A DNA stretch of 64,000 nucleotides from Echria macrotheca (taxonomy: Eukaryota; Ascomycota; Sordariomycetes; Sordariales; Schizotheciaceae), in NCBI GenBank assembly GCA_030411725.1, contig MU839828.1, forward strand, positions 2,046,001 to 2,110,000, read 5' to 3'. A program made the translations under genes and the position numbers. Each line of letters begins with the position of its first letter. The first letter of the stretch is position 1. Shown one piece after another: positions 43,004 through 53,798 of the stretch. The notes beneath the pieces are model-generated. The model saw only the letters and a list, made by a program, of their open reading frames with translations, did no database searches and was not told the origin of the DNA.

Positions 43004-43430
43004 GCGGAAATTGTAGCATATTGTACGACCTTGTATCATCAAAGGAGTTGGTGGCGGATGGGACGGCGCTGTTGGATACTTAGACTATAAACCGTATATA
43101 CACGTAAATTCTCCTGCTGTAAGTTTAGAATCAAGCACAGTCAAAAGTCAAGAGTCAAAGTCAAAAGTTGACATGTGGGAGACGCGTCGACCGTGTCTCA
43201 GCGCGTTGCGGGGTATGGAGAAGATTTGCGGGGAACGAGGGGTATTTTTTAGGGGCTGCCTGATGAGGTCATCCCGCTCTTCCACAGCCGTGATGGAAGC
43301 ATTCCACGGCGACGGAACCAACGTCAATCTAGCATCCAAAAAAATCTCCATCCTAATATCGACAACCGCAAAATAAAAAACAAAAAACCTCACCACACCT
43401 TCTTAGACAGCCACGGCAAAGAGAGCCAGA
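43004..43430. other. Intergenic, SUV3/UCH
   Basis: 3' flank of SUV3 and promoter of the UCH gene. No other feature recognised. Confidence 0.4.
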
Positions 43431-44177
43431 ATGGCATCAACAGCAGACCCCCCCTCGACAGCTCCGGCCTTCATCCCTCTCGAAGCCAACCCGGAGCTGA
43501 TGACCAAGCTCCTGCACACGCTCGGCCTCTCGTCATCTCTCCAGATGCACGACGTCTACTCCCTGACGGACTCGGATCTCCTCTCCTTCCTCCCCCGCCC
43601 CGCGCTCGCTCTCTTGCTCGTCTTCCCCGTCTCGGCAACCTACGAGTCCCACCGGCTTGCCGAGGACGCCCTGGTGCCCGCATACACGGGCCGCGGCGCG
43701 TCCGAGCAGGAGGTCATGTGGTTCCGCCAGACGATCAGGAACGCATGCGGTCTGATGGGTCTGCTGCATGCCGTCGCCAACGGGCCCGCTCGGGGGTTTG
43801 TCGAGAAGGGCACGGATCTGGATCGCATCCTTGAGGAGGCGAGGGGTCTGGATGTCGATGGGCGGGCGAGACTGCTGGAGCGGGAGGAGTGTCTTGCCAG
43901 GGCGCACCGGGCGGCGGCCGAGGCGGGGGACACGCCTGCGCCGGCGGCCGAGGATGATGTCGAGCTGCACTATGTGTGCTTTGTCAAGACGGAGGAGGAT
44001 AATAAGCTGTGGGAGCTGGATGGGCGGCGCAAGGGGCCGATTGAGCGGGGTGTGCTGGACAGCGGGGAGGATGTGCTGAGCGAGAAGGCGTTGACGTTGG
44101 GGCCGCTCAAGTTTCTGGAGAGGGAGGGTGGGGACTTGCGGTTCAGCGCTGTTGCGTTGGCGGGAAGTTTGGACTGA
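43431..44177 (+). CDS. YUH1: Ubiquitin carboxyl-terminal hydrolase, UCH family (Yuh1/UCHL3-like)
   Basis: Cysteine protease that trims small adducts from the ubiquitin or Nedd8 C-terminus. Intron-less, 248 aa. The family triad is in place: Q100 and C106 in FRQTIRNACGLMGLLHA, H180 in ELHYVCFVK and D197 in LWELDGRRKGP. C106 is preceded by Arg-Asn-Ala rather than the common Gly-Asn-Ala, a mild departure. Length and domain coverage match single-domain UCH enzymes. Confidence 0.93.
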   Translation: MASTADPPSTAPAFIPLEANPELMTKLLHTLGLSSSLQMHDVYSLTDSDLLSFLPRPALALLLVFPVSATYESHRLAEDALVPAYTGRGASEQEVMWFRQTIRNACGLMGLLHAVANGPARGFVEKGTDLDRILEEARGLDVDGRARLLEREECLARAHRAAAEAGDTPAPAAEDDVELHYVCFVKTEEDNKLWELDGRRKGPIERGVLDSGEDVLSEKALTLGPLKFLEREGGDLRFSAVALAGSLD

Positions 44178-44867
44178 TATAAGATACTCCTGTTTTACGT
44201 CTGCACTGAGGAGTTCTGTATACCTGTCAAGGAGGACATGGGACTGCGGTCTCCCAAGACGAATTTGCAAGACAGTTGAGAAACGTATGATTAAAAAAGA
44301 GGTCTCAACGTTGTGATACCTATCATCTCTCCAATCTTCTTCGCCACAATATAATTGAACTACATCTTTCCACTACACAATGACCCCCAACTATAGCTAG
44401 GGTAGCCGTAAACACCCAAATCCACCATATCTACTACGAGTTTGGTTCTTTGGTTGTGTGGTGGTTCATGGTCATGTTGACTCGCGCAATGCTAGTCTTG
44501 TTCTATGGGTAGTTGGGATTTTGTATGATGACTGCCTAGGTACAGTAGAATCAAACGCTTTCGACTATTGGGTGGTCTCTGCTGGTCGCCAACTTCTCGG
44601 GTCTACGATCCCATAATACAAACACAGCGCTGCTCTTCCCTTGGGCCTTTTAATCCGCTGGGGCTATAGAGAATCGCCTACTCCTTTCTACCACCCTCCC
44701 TCCCTGCTCAGAAGTATGCGCGTGCGGTCCCTGCCTTCAGGATGGATCCTCTCTGCGTCCCCTGGGACACCACCAGGGCCCGGTTTCCGGTCCTCCGCCT
44801 GTGTCTTTATGGCGCTTTCAGAGGTCCCCTAGATACTAGGTACTCTTTCGGTCAAAACCACGACGTT
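44178..44867. other. Convergent intergenic, UCH/hypothetical
   Basis: No coding feature recognised. Confidence 0.4.
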
Positions 44868-45785
44868 TCAGTCCTCGTCCGGAATAACAGATCTAGCCTT
44901 CTTCAGGACCTCACCCTCCTCCATGGTCAAGGCGCGCGAGCGTCGCCTGGTAGACTCGCGGCGGGTTTCTTTGTCCTGAGTACTTCCGTCACCGCCGTTA
45001 TTGGCGTGGTTTCCATCGTCGGGGACCTTGTCGTCGATCTCGTCATCAGTCTCGATTCTGTTATCCTCGTTGGCTCCCTTGTCATCAGTGTTGACTTCCT
45101 TGTCCTCGCCGTCTTGGACAGACGGGGTCGGTGGTGATGGTGGTGGCGATGGTAGTAAAGAAAACACGGGGAACGGCAGTCTCGGGCCCGGAAATAGCGC
45201 TCCGCTGCGCGCCAACTCGTCCCGGACAGGGATCCATCCCGTACACGAGGGGGCTCGTGGTGCCGCGGGATTCTCTCTCCTGCTTGTCAAAGCCTGCTTC
45301 GCCGATCTGAATTGAGGACGGACGGCTCTCCGCGACACAGATCTAAGTTCCGGATCGGACGTGGAGTTAACGTGGAGAGAGCGGAGGGCAGGACGCCTAT
45401 CCGGCTTGTGTTCGGAGCCCGGCAACATATCGCCCTCCCCAAACACGCTGCTGCTCAGAGACGACGGTGCGTATACCGCCTCGGTTGAGTCGGCCGTGTA
45501 AGAGGACTCGTTATCGCCATCGTTATACTCGGCCATTAGACCATGTGGTCCTAAAGGCTCCGGCGGCGGTGGGGAACGCTCGAGTCTATACGGGGGGAGA
45601 TTAGATGCAAACAGGTAAGCGGACGAAGCACCGGTGCTGTTGTCGTGTTCGCTTTGAAAGGGCCGCGGGGTTTGCTGCAAAGTTGGGACATCCTCTTTGG
45701 GCTTATTCTCTTCGGTGGGCGTAGCTTGGTCGGGGGTCACGGGCGGGGCGTTCTTCGGTGTCCCGGCTGGTGTCTTGTTCGTCAT
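44868..45785 (-). CDS. Hypothetical disordered Pro/Ser/Asp-rich protein
   Basis: Intron-less 305-aa frame with a reasonable ATG context and normal codon use. No domain recognised. The N-terminal half is Thr/Pro/Ser-rich and the middle has PSPPPSPPTP. Residues about 225-275 are Asp/Asn/Glu-rich, followed by a basic block (RRESTRRRSR) that could act as a nuclear signal. The composition suggests an intrinsically disordered protein. Existence is plausible but unsupported by homology I can recall. Confidence 0.5.
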   Translation of the reverse strand: MTNKTPAGTPKNAPPVTPDQATPTEENKPKEDVPTLQQTPRPFQSEHDNSTGASSAYLFASNLPPYRLERSPPPPEPLGPHGLMAEYNDGDNESSYTADSTEAVYAPSSLSSSVFGEGDMLPGSEHKPDRRPALRSLHVNSTSDPELRSVSRRAVRPQFRSAKQALTSRRENPAAPRAPSCTGWIPVRDELARSGALFPGPRLPFPVFSLLPSPPPSPPTPSVQDGEDKEVNTDDKGANEDNRIETDDEIDDKVPDDGNHANNGGDGSTQDKETRRESTRRRSRALTMEEGEVLKKARSVIPDED

Positions 45786-48700
45786 CTTGGGGGTGGTACG
45801 GTTTACTTTGCTGGATTTTGTTCTGGTTTGAGGACGGGAACGAATAAGGATCTAGTGAATTGCCCGTTGGATGGAAGGAGGATAAGAGCGAAGAGAAAGG
45901 AGGCCCTGTCCGAGGATTCAATACCATGCGGGCTTGCAAGAGTTTATATTTAACACTCCTGTGTTAAGGTGTGAACAGCCCGGCCCTCTCTATCTATGCG
46001 CTGCCGGACGGAGAAGCTAGAGGTTTGCGCCCACGCGTTTCCACATGCTTTGCCCATCCGCCCCTGCCCACGTACATGCCAGCTGAAGACGGTTTCATCA
46101 CGAGAATGGGGTCTCTTGTATATGGCTCCTTCTCAAGGATAGAGAAAACTGGCTCTCTGACTTGGAGTCGCAACCCCATCCACTCCCTGAATTGGCGTTC
46201 TAAGTTGGCGGAGCCACAGGTAAGCGACGCTCCTCCTGCTCCAGTTTAAAAAAGGAGCTGCGCTCTAATCCTGATGGGCTGCAATTTCCAACGACAGGCC
46301 AACCACAATGTCCTTGAGATGTAATTCTTGGAAAGGGCAGTGGCGAGACACAGTACCCCGTGTTTTGGACGGATGGCCCAGATACGTCTTCGCAGGCCGG
46401 ACCGCATGTTCGTTCCGGTCCTAAATACCTAAATAACTAAATAAGATATGTTTCCCGGGTCAGGAGCTGGGTCGGGACCCGAGGGTTCGAGAGCAACGAC
46501 GGTGAAACGCCATTCTTAGAAGCTATGTAAGAGTTTGCACACGACAAGAGGGCTATTTCCGTGTCCTCTCCACTTGCAACGCAGCGTTTCCTGTGAATAG
46601 CAACGCTGCTGGAGTTGGCGTGGTGGCAAAACAAGACAAGCATCGTCGTTTCGCCGCTTCCGCCATCAAACGTCAGACCCAGTACACGATCAGTTCACGG
46701 ATAGCGAGAGCGACGGTGCCGGCCATGGCAACTTGGGCCAGAAACAGGCTCTGCCGTGTTTAAGCTCAAGATTATGGGACCGGACGCACGCTCAGACGCG
46801 CCATGTCGTCGAACTAGAGGAGTCGTTGGAGGTTTCCCCGCAAAGCATGCATCGGGATGGCACCCTCCACTTTGCATGGCCGGTCCTCTGGAGGGAGGAG
46901 GTTGGAGCAAAGGTTGGTTGCACCGACGGATCGACAACGAAAAAAAAAAGCAATGCTTGCACACACCGCTGCTTGCAGACTTGGATCGGCGAATCAGCGC
47001 ATACCAAAGAATCCATCAGCCTCTGCTCTCCCACAGCTTGGTACTGCGAATAACTATCGACTCCGCTACCAAGCCACACGTCCCGATAACATGGCTCATA
47101 AGGCGACGGGGTCGCTGTGTTGTTCCTGCGTCTTATTTACCAGGCGGACCAAATTTCTGTTTGCCTGTTTCCTTACCAGAAACATGTGTTTGGTTGGGGA
47201 ATCGACTACAAACAACGGCAATGTTGATAACAGTGGCGTCGCGACTCCTATCCGTCGCGCAGGATTTTTGCATGCGATGCGCTGGCCCGACGATCCGATA
47301 ACCACGCAGCGAGCAGCCGCGTAACAAATGTGTGACGACCCTGATCTGTGCATCGCCATTCAGACACGGCGGAATCTGTATTCTTTGCTACCGTGCAGCA
47401 AACAACGACAGCGGCAGAGGCGCGGAAAAGGAGAAAAGGAGGAAAGTGAGGTGTCGCTGCCACGGCTGTGCTTGCTTTGCCCTTCCCGAGCGGCAAACGG
47501 CAGAGGATGATGGTACCTGCAGATATCCAGAGAGCGCGAAATTGGTCGGGAACCAGAAAAGAAGCACCTGCTGTGTGTGTGTTACAGCCGTCAAGGCTTC
47601 CTCCATTCTGGCATTTTCGTATCCACCGGCATTCCCAGCGAGCTGGCTTCCACTTCAATCGTTCCACTTGGACGCCTCCTGGGCCTCCAAGTCACGGCGG
47701 GGTTTCGATAACCTCGAGTGGGGTCGCGGCTTGAGACAGACAGCTGAGGCAGGTACGGCGCAAGGGACACGCAACTTGCAGAAGCCCACCAAACTACTGC
47801 AGCGCAGTTTCTTCAGCCGAATCAGCGTGATCTTGGGCCCTGGCTTCGCCGCCCGCGCGAACGCGAACCTCTCGGCGAGGTGACTGCTTGGAAAAAAAAA
47901 TACTGGAGTTATTTTGTTTATCCCCTCGTCCACGGAACCCCGGGAAGATCATCGACGGAGAGCAGGCATCCCTGCCGGATCGCCTCCAGGGTTTGGTGGA
48001 TCCTTCTCCGGCCGCCGATGCAACATGGCCCCGGCCATCCCTGACTCGTCCAGAAGTCGCCCAGAAGGTCCAAAAGCGGGCGCTGCACCACTTCGGGCGC
48101 GCTTGAAGACGCCAGAAGGGAAAAAGCAAGCAGCGCCATGTGCGGTCCCCTCGGGGCCAAACCCAGCTTGGTCAAGCAAACACGACCGGACCAGATCCGA
48201 TCTCAAATCGACCGTGTGTGTGTGTCGCGCATGAATCATGGTAATTTTGGTGAGTGGTCGGATGCCAGGCTCGCGTCCCGTCTGGCACCAATGTTTACCT
48301 CCCACGCCCGTGGAAATTGGAGCTGTGGTACAACCTGGAATACCAGCACTCCCAATTATTCATTACGGCGTCCCAGCCACATCCACACTGTTCGTGCCCA
48401 GAGGCGGCGCGGTGGCAGGAGCACGAGGTTGCATGCGTCGGCAAGGCGGTGACCTCGATTGGGAGAGGATCAGACCTGCCCGGGCGGCTCGACCGCTGCT
48501 CACGATGGTGAGCGCACGGCCTCGACACCAATCATGACCCCCCTCGGCCAAGTTTCCATCGTCTCTTTCTCACAGACGGACGCGACCGAGTCCCAGCGTC
48601 TCGCCGGCGAAGCCTGACTGACTTTAGCCGCTCCGGTCCTGCTGCTCTTGGTGAGCCCCTTGTTGCGCGCAAACGGCCACTGTCAGAAATCATCAGGCAC

Positions 48701-49642
48701 ATGGCCGCGACGTCGCGACAATCTTCAAGCACCCGTAACAATCCCTGTCGGTCCTCCCACCACCACAGTCACCCCTGGTTCCCCTCGGTCTGCATATGCC
48801 GTGCCGTGCAGAAGGTCGCCGTCGCGATAGGCCTATGGGTGTGAACAGGACGCAGGTTTTCTGCAAACCCTCTGCTTCACGTCTCCCACCCTTTCTTTTT
48901 GCGCTAGGTGCTTCGGCGCAATGCCAGCATCAGGAGAACAGCTAGAGGGCCCGTTGCGACCCAGACAAGCATCTGCGAGCCTGGGCTACACGTGTAGTTC
49001 GCCCCCCTTTCACCCCTCATGACGAGTCGGCGAACACTGAGGCCCGCATGCAAGGATCCGGGTTTTCTAACGCGGCCGGTCACACACGGCGATGCATCTG
49101 TCCCCGAGGTAGTGTACACTAGAGGCTCGCCCGTGTGAGTGCGAGTGGAGCATGCCGTAGAGTCGAGAGATACAATGGCTTGGATGGGTGCCGTAGGCCA
49201 AACAGGGACTCAGCTCGGGCTGGGCCCGTCTCAAAACGACAGCCGGGGATCTCCTTGCACTCCCAGATTGTCAGATCGCTCCTGATCCCTGGTACCCCGA
49301 ATCCACGGCGTCATATAGCGTCGACGGCCGGGCTGCCATCCCGCTGTCTCCCCCCATCCCATATTTGTAGCAAGCCCCTACCCTTCCCGCCCGCCGCCCT
49401 CCTTCTCAATTCATATCCACCAAGGTGTGTCGTGCTGTCCCGTTCCGCGCCTCCCCCCGCTGGACTCTGGACCCCTTATTCGATCTCGTCTTATCTGCTC
49501 TCGTCTTCCAGCTGGCTCCTCCCTACTTGCTCGTCACTCTCCCCTCACCTTTCTCGGAATTTGCGCTCTCGTTTCATCTCAACCGCCCATCCCGGCTGGA
49601 CTCGACACCCTCAGCCGCCCATGGCAGCCATTGCCTGTCAAG
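45786..49642. other. 3.9-kb gap without a convincing gene
   Basis: Open frames of 100-180 codons exist on both strands (for example 46756-47301 and 47332-47883) but overlap each other and show no family features. The last 300 bases before 49643 are strongly pyrimidine-rich, as in many filamentous-fungal core promoters and 5' leaders, and probably serve the next gene. Confidence 0.4.
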
Positions 49643-52154
49643 ATGGGCTTTCTGAGCTTCCTCTCTAAGAGATCCGGCGACAAGGCCAAGCCCAAGCCCA
49701 AGGCGGACGAGTCAGGCCCGGGAAAGAGTGCAGTTGTTCAGGGTAAGCTCTTTGGTGACGACGAGGCGTGATTGGCTGCCGACTTACACAGTGGCATAGC
49801 TCCCACTCTGCTCCCACGCAATGCCGTACCCCGGGTCCAAGAAGCTTCGAGGGGACGTCCACGGCTTGTGCAGATCTACCCGCCTCCAGATACCGAAGCT
49901 GCTCCCGAGCTCGAAGCTCCTGCCCCGGCTCCGGCGGTGCCACTGTTTCGCGACGAGAGTGCCGAGAGACCCAGCACGGCGCCCAATGCAAGTAAGCCAG
50001 CCACGGTATGGGCGGCCGGGGCAGCTCGTCTACGGAAGAATCCCATGCGCGGGCCTCCGGTGTCTCTTCGCATGGTCAGGCCGAGCACTGCGAACCCAGC
50101 TGCCCGACCAGTCTCGCAGAGTGGTCTTGCAATTTTCGCTGGCGGGGAAGCCCAAGGGAGCCGCTCGCATTCCCGGAGCAACTCGATAACTAACTCGACG
50201 CGGAGTGATGGTTCAAAGGCGTACAAGGATCTCTTGGATGCGCAGTCCGAGATCAAGCCGGCTGACTTCAAATCCCGAGTCAAGGCTTCGGGCGCTAGAG
50301 ACTACGGGGAAGATGTGGCCGACAGAAACCTGGGCGAGAATGGCTTTGACCTTGGGTCTTCGCATGTCCAGGCATTCTATGCGCAGTCATCGAACGTCTC
50401 TCAGAAACTCGGCAGCTCCGAACCAGCGGTCCGGGAAGGACCATCGAGCGCCATCATTGCGAATATCAGAACCAAATCGTTGAATTCGTCTGCCGGCTTC
50501 ACCTTTCCCAAAACCGCCGCTCACATACCCGGTGGCTCTGCTGTGGATGCGATGTCGCCCTTGCTGAGAAGGCGGCAGTCCGTCAATACCTACATGCCGG
50601 GCGGTGATTCCTCGTCAATGAGACACCCCAGTTCCGCCCGATACGGTACCACATCTGAAGACGAAAAAAGCTCATGGAATCTTCCCACCCTCCCACGGCT
50701 GAAATTGAGTTCACCAAATCCAGGGGACCGGCCAAGGACTGCGCATTCAACTGCCGAGAACTCGCCGCGCAGTCCTCGCGCCTCTTTAGTAGCTAAGCAA
50801 AGGGCTGGTGCTCCGATGCCAAGTCGTGTCGCCGATGAGGAGCCATCTTCCCTTGGCCCGAGTGCCATGCCCTCTCCGCTTCGGACGTCTCCCCGTTCTC
50901 GTCGTGGGTCAGTAAACGGCGCCAGCGCGTCTCCTCGCAAACGCCATAGTCTACACACCCTCCACCAATCTGCTTCATTTGCTAGCCACGATCCTGCATT
51001 CGATCCAACCCCTCTGTCTTATCCACGTCATAAGAGCCACTATGTGGTCAGGAACCGCGTATCCGAACAGCCCTTTATTGCATCACTGCCCGACTCTCTC
51101 ACCATCGATTTCGATGTTGCTTCCTCTCCAACGAAGCACATCGACCCAATGCGCTCGCATTGTGAGTGGTTTTCTGATTTGTTTGCCAAGTTTCCCGCCC
51201 GACGTACTGACAAACGCAGACCTGGGAGGTCCTTTTACAATTCCAGAGGTGCCCGAGGTGGAATCGGAACTCGGTTCGAACCGTTCGATCAACCTCGAGG
51301 ACAGCCCGGGGCAAGCAACTTTGAGGACGCGGAGCTTGCGGGCGTTGTCTGCTTCTTCGGCGACTCCGACCGCCTCGGACACCAGTTCGAATCCATTTCA
51401 GCGGCCCCAGTCACGTCATACTGCCAATACGTCTGTTGACTTGAGCCACGGGGCGCCTTCTCTCAGCAAGGTGCCGAGCCACGCCTCGCTCGACAGCGGG
51501 GCTGCCATGTCACCCAAGACAGCTCGGTCGAGCAACTTCAACATCGACGACTACATTTCTTCGGATGATGATTCTTTTATAGAGTCTCGCCGACCACGGG
51601 GCGAAGGCGAGGAAGGGTTGCTTTTCAGTGATAGCGGTTACGGCGCCGGGGGCTTTCAACTACCCGGGCTAACGGAAGCTGTCCCGATCTCCGGCAGCCC
51701 CAAGTCAAAGCAGCTACTGCAGCACGCCCGATCCAGCATTTCACTCCCTCCCATTTATGACAGTGACTCGTTTGGGCGCGCCGGTGCCCGCCGATTCATT
51801 CTTGACACCGCGGCCGACTCCGATGACGACGACGACGAACAGTATCATTCGGCGCAAGATACGTCGCCTCTCAGGGGCAGGCGCGGCACGAAGAGGCTCT
51901 CGGCCATCTGCGCGTCTCCTCTTCGGCAACGGCAGTCAGGCTACGCACACGATGTGATCGTGGAAGAGCGCACGGGCAAAGTCGACGTAGCCGCCGCCGT
52001 CAGACTCCGCAAGGAGGCCAAGGCGCGGAAGCGAGCATCTGGTGTCTCTTTGACGAGGCCCAAAAAGACCAAATCGGCCGGCCCGCTGGGCATCACGAGT
52101 GGTGGTCTCGAGGTGCCTCTGGATGACGAGGCCAACCATGCCGACATCGAGTAA
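49643..52154 (+). CDS. Large Ser/Pro-rich hypothetical protein
   Basis: Exons 49643-49742, 49800-51161 and 51220-52154 give 798 aa. Junctions are clean GT..AG, with TACTGAC upstream of the last acceptor, and phase is kept. The start is MGFLSFLSKRSGDKAKPKPK. Most of the protein is low-complexity Ser/Arg/Pro with many SP and RxxS phosphosite-like motifs. Acidic patches (NIDDYISSDDD, AADSDDDDDEQYHSA) lie in the last exon, along with a basic stretch VRLRKEAKARKRASGVSLTRPKK that may bind nucleic acid or act as a nuclear signal. I do not recognise a family; a Pezizomycotina-specific regulatory or scaffold protein is my guess. Confidence 0.75.
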
Positions 52155-53798
52155 ATTTTTTTTCTTTTGTTTTCATTCTTTGGACGGGGCCAGATGAGCT
52201 GCAAGCCAAGCGCTCAGGACCATGCCCGATTTTTCGACTAACTAAGCGCGGCGTTTCAAAGAGGCAGAGAGAGCACGGGCGGTGTTTGGAATTGATTAGA
52301 CGGGCCGGGAACGGGATGTTATTGATTTTGACAGGCGGGACGGTTTTGCCTGGGGTTGTTATTGATCCCAGCTTTGCACATATGCTGCCAACGATTATTA
52401 CGCTGCATACATAGCCGGGACACTACCGACCCAGGGACGTGTGACGCGAAGGGGGTGCGGCTCGGTTCGTCTCGGTTATTAGGGAGAGAGAAAGAGAGAA
52501 AATCTCCGTGCGGCACAGCGAATTCTTTTGTTTACGACGTCGGGAGTTGGTAATAGGGGGGGCAAGGGAATATTGGGGGATCCAAGGAGCAAGGAGCATG
52601 GGGCATGGGATTGGAATGGTGAATGGGAAATGGGCATGGGAACTTCATGATATTGATACCACCGGGGACGGGACTCGAACTCTGTCTCCACGCAATCTTC
52701 TTTGTTATTTCGTCATAGTTTTGCGATGATGACGCCCAATCTTACCGTCCGGGACGGGATATAAAGGGTTGGTGTTTGATATGTTTTTTTTTAGTTAGGT
52801 ATCCTTGGGATACTCCGAGGACTTTAATAATAATACAGGAAGATGAAGAGGAATCCGTGCCGGACTATGCTGCTACTTGTCATGGTGCTATTGCTGATCT
52901 GGTCGGGAGAGCTTGCTTGTTCGTCAAGATACTAGAACTATTTTACGCCGTTCAGAACGGCGTCAAGATGTTGACAAGTGCGGATCGACCATCCATATCT
53001 GCTTGAACCACAGCAGTTTAAAGCCATAATCATACATGCATACTCAAGTTTGTCATCAACACCTGCACATCTCCCAACACCATCCTTCCACCGTAGAGCG
53101 TATGGATGGGTTGGAACGAATGTAGATAGCATAGCCTAAATCAGAGCTTCCATCTTCTTAGTTTTCAAAAAAAAAAAAAAAAAAAAAACCCTTCCAAATT
53201 TAGATTAGATGCGGAGACAGTCGATTCAATCAAGCAAGTCATTATGGATGGCGTGTGTGTTTCTGACAGAGAGAGCAGAGCGAGTGCGAATGGGTCTCTC
53301 CGCAAGCTACCTAGGTTCGCTTGAAGGGGGGCAGAGCTCTGGTGTCACTTTAATTTTCTCCCGGGCAAACCCGCACAGCTTTCCGTCAAGTTTTCTGTTC
53401 CCGTTCTTGAATATCTACGGTTTACTGGCAGTTTGTAAAGGGGGAGAGCAAGAGGCATCTTATTCGCATCTGCTTCGTCTTTCTCGACGAGTTGTATCAA
53501 AATATTGATCACCGCCCATTCTATCTCTCTAAATAAGTCCAGGCGCCTAAATATCATCTAATAAAGAGCCTCTCAATAAGTATAGGGTAAATAAATACCC
53601 CAAGAGGGCTCGAAGAGAACGGAACTGTCGTCGACCTTTCCACATGACGACACCCCATAATGTCAGGGCAGAGCATCTAGACAGAAATCTCTCCTGCGCC
53701 AGTGCCCAATATCATAGGTCCCAAGGATCGTTAACTCGCACTCTGCGGTGCTGCATGCATCGTAAGCCCGATGTCCCAAAACTCAAAAACATGCGCTC
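52155..53798. other. Convergent intergenic, hypothetical/DCL1
   Basis: 1.6 kb of 3' flanking DNA for two converging genes, including a 22-nt A tract (53167-53188). No gene or tRNA supported. Confidence 0.45.
53167..53188 (+). repeat. Poly(A) mononucleotide tract, 22 nt
   Basis: Uninterrupted run of 22 A in the convergent 3' region between two genes. It could be an old retroposed tail or simple slippage; no element is recognisable next to it. Confidence 0.9.

Noticed and set aside
52655..52700. Possible tRNA B-box (AGTTCGAGTCC on the minus strand)
   Set aside because: T-stem arms do not pair and no matching acceptor or anticodon stem could be drawn.
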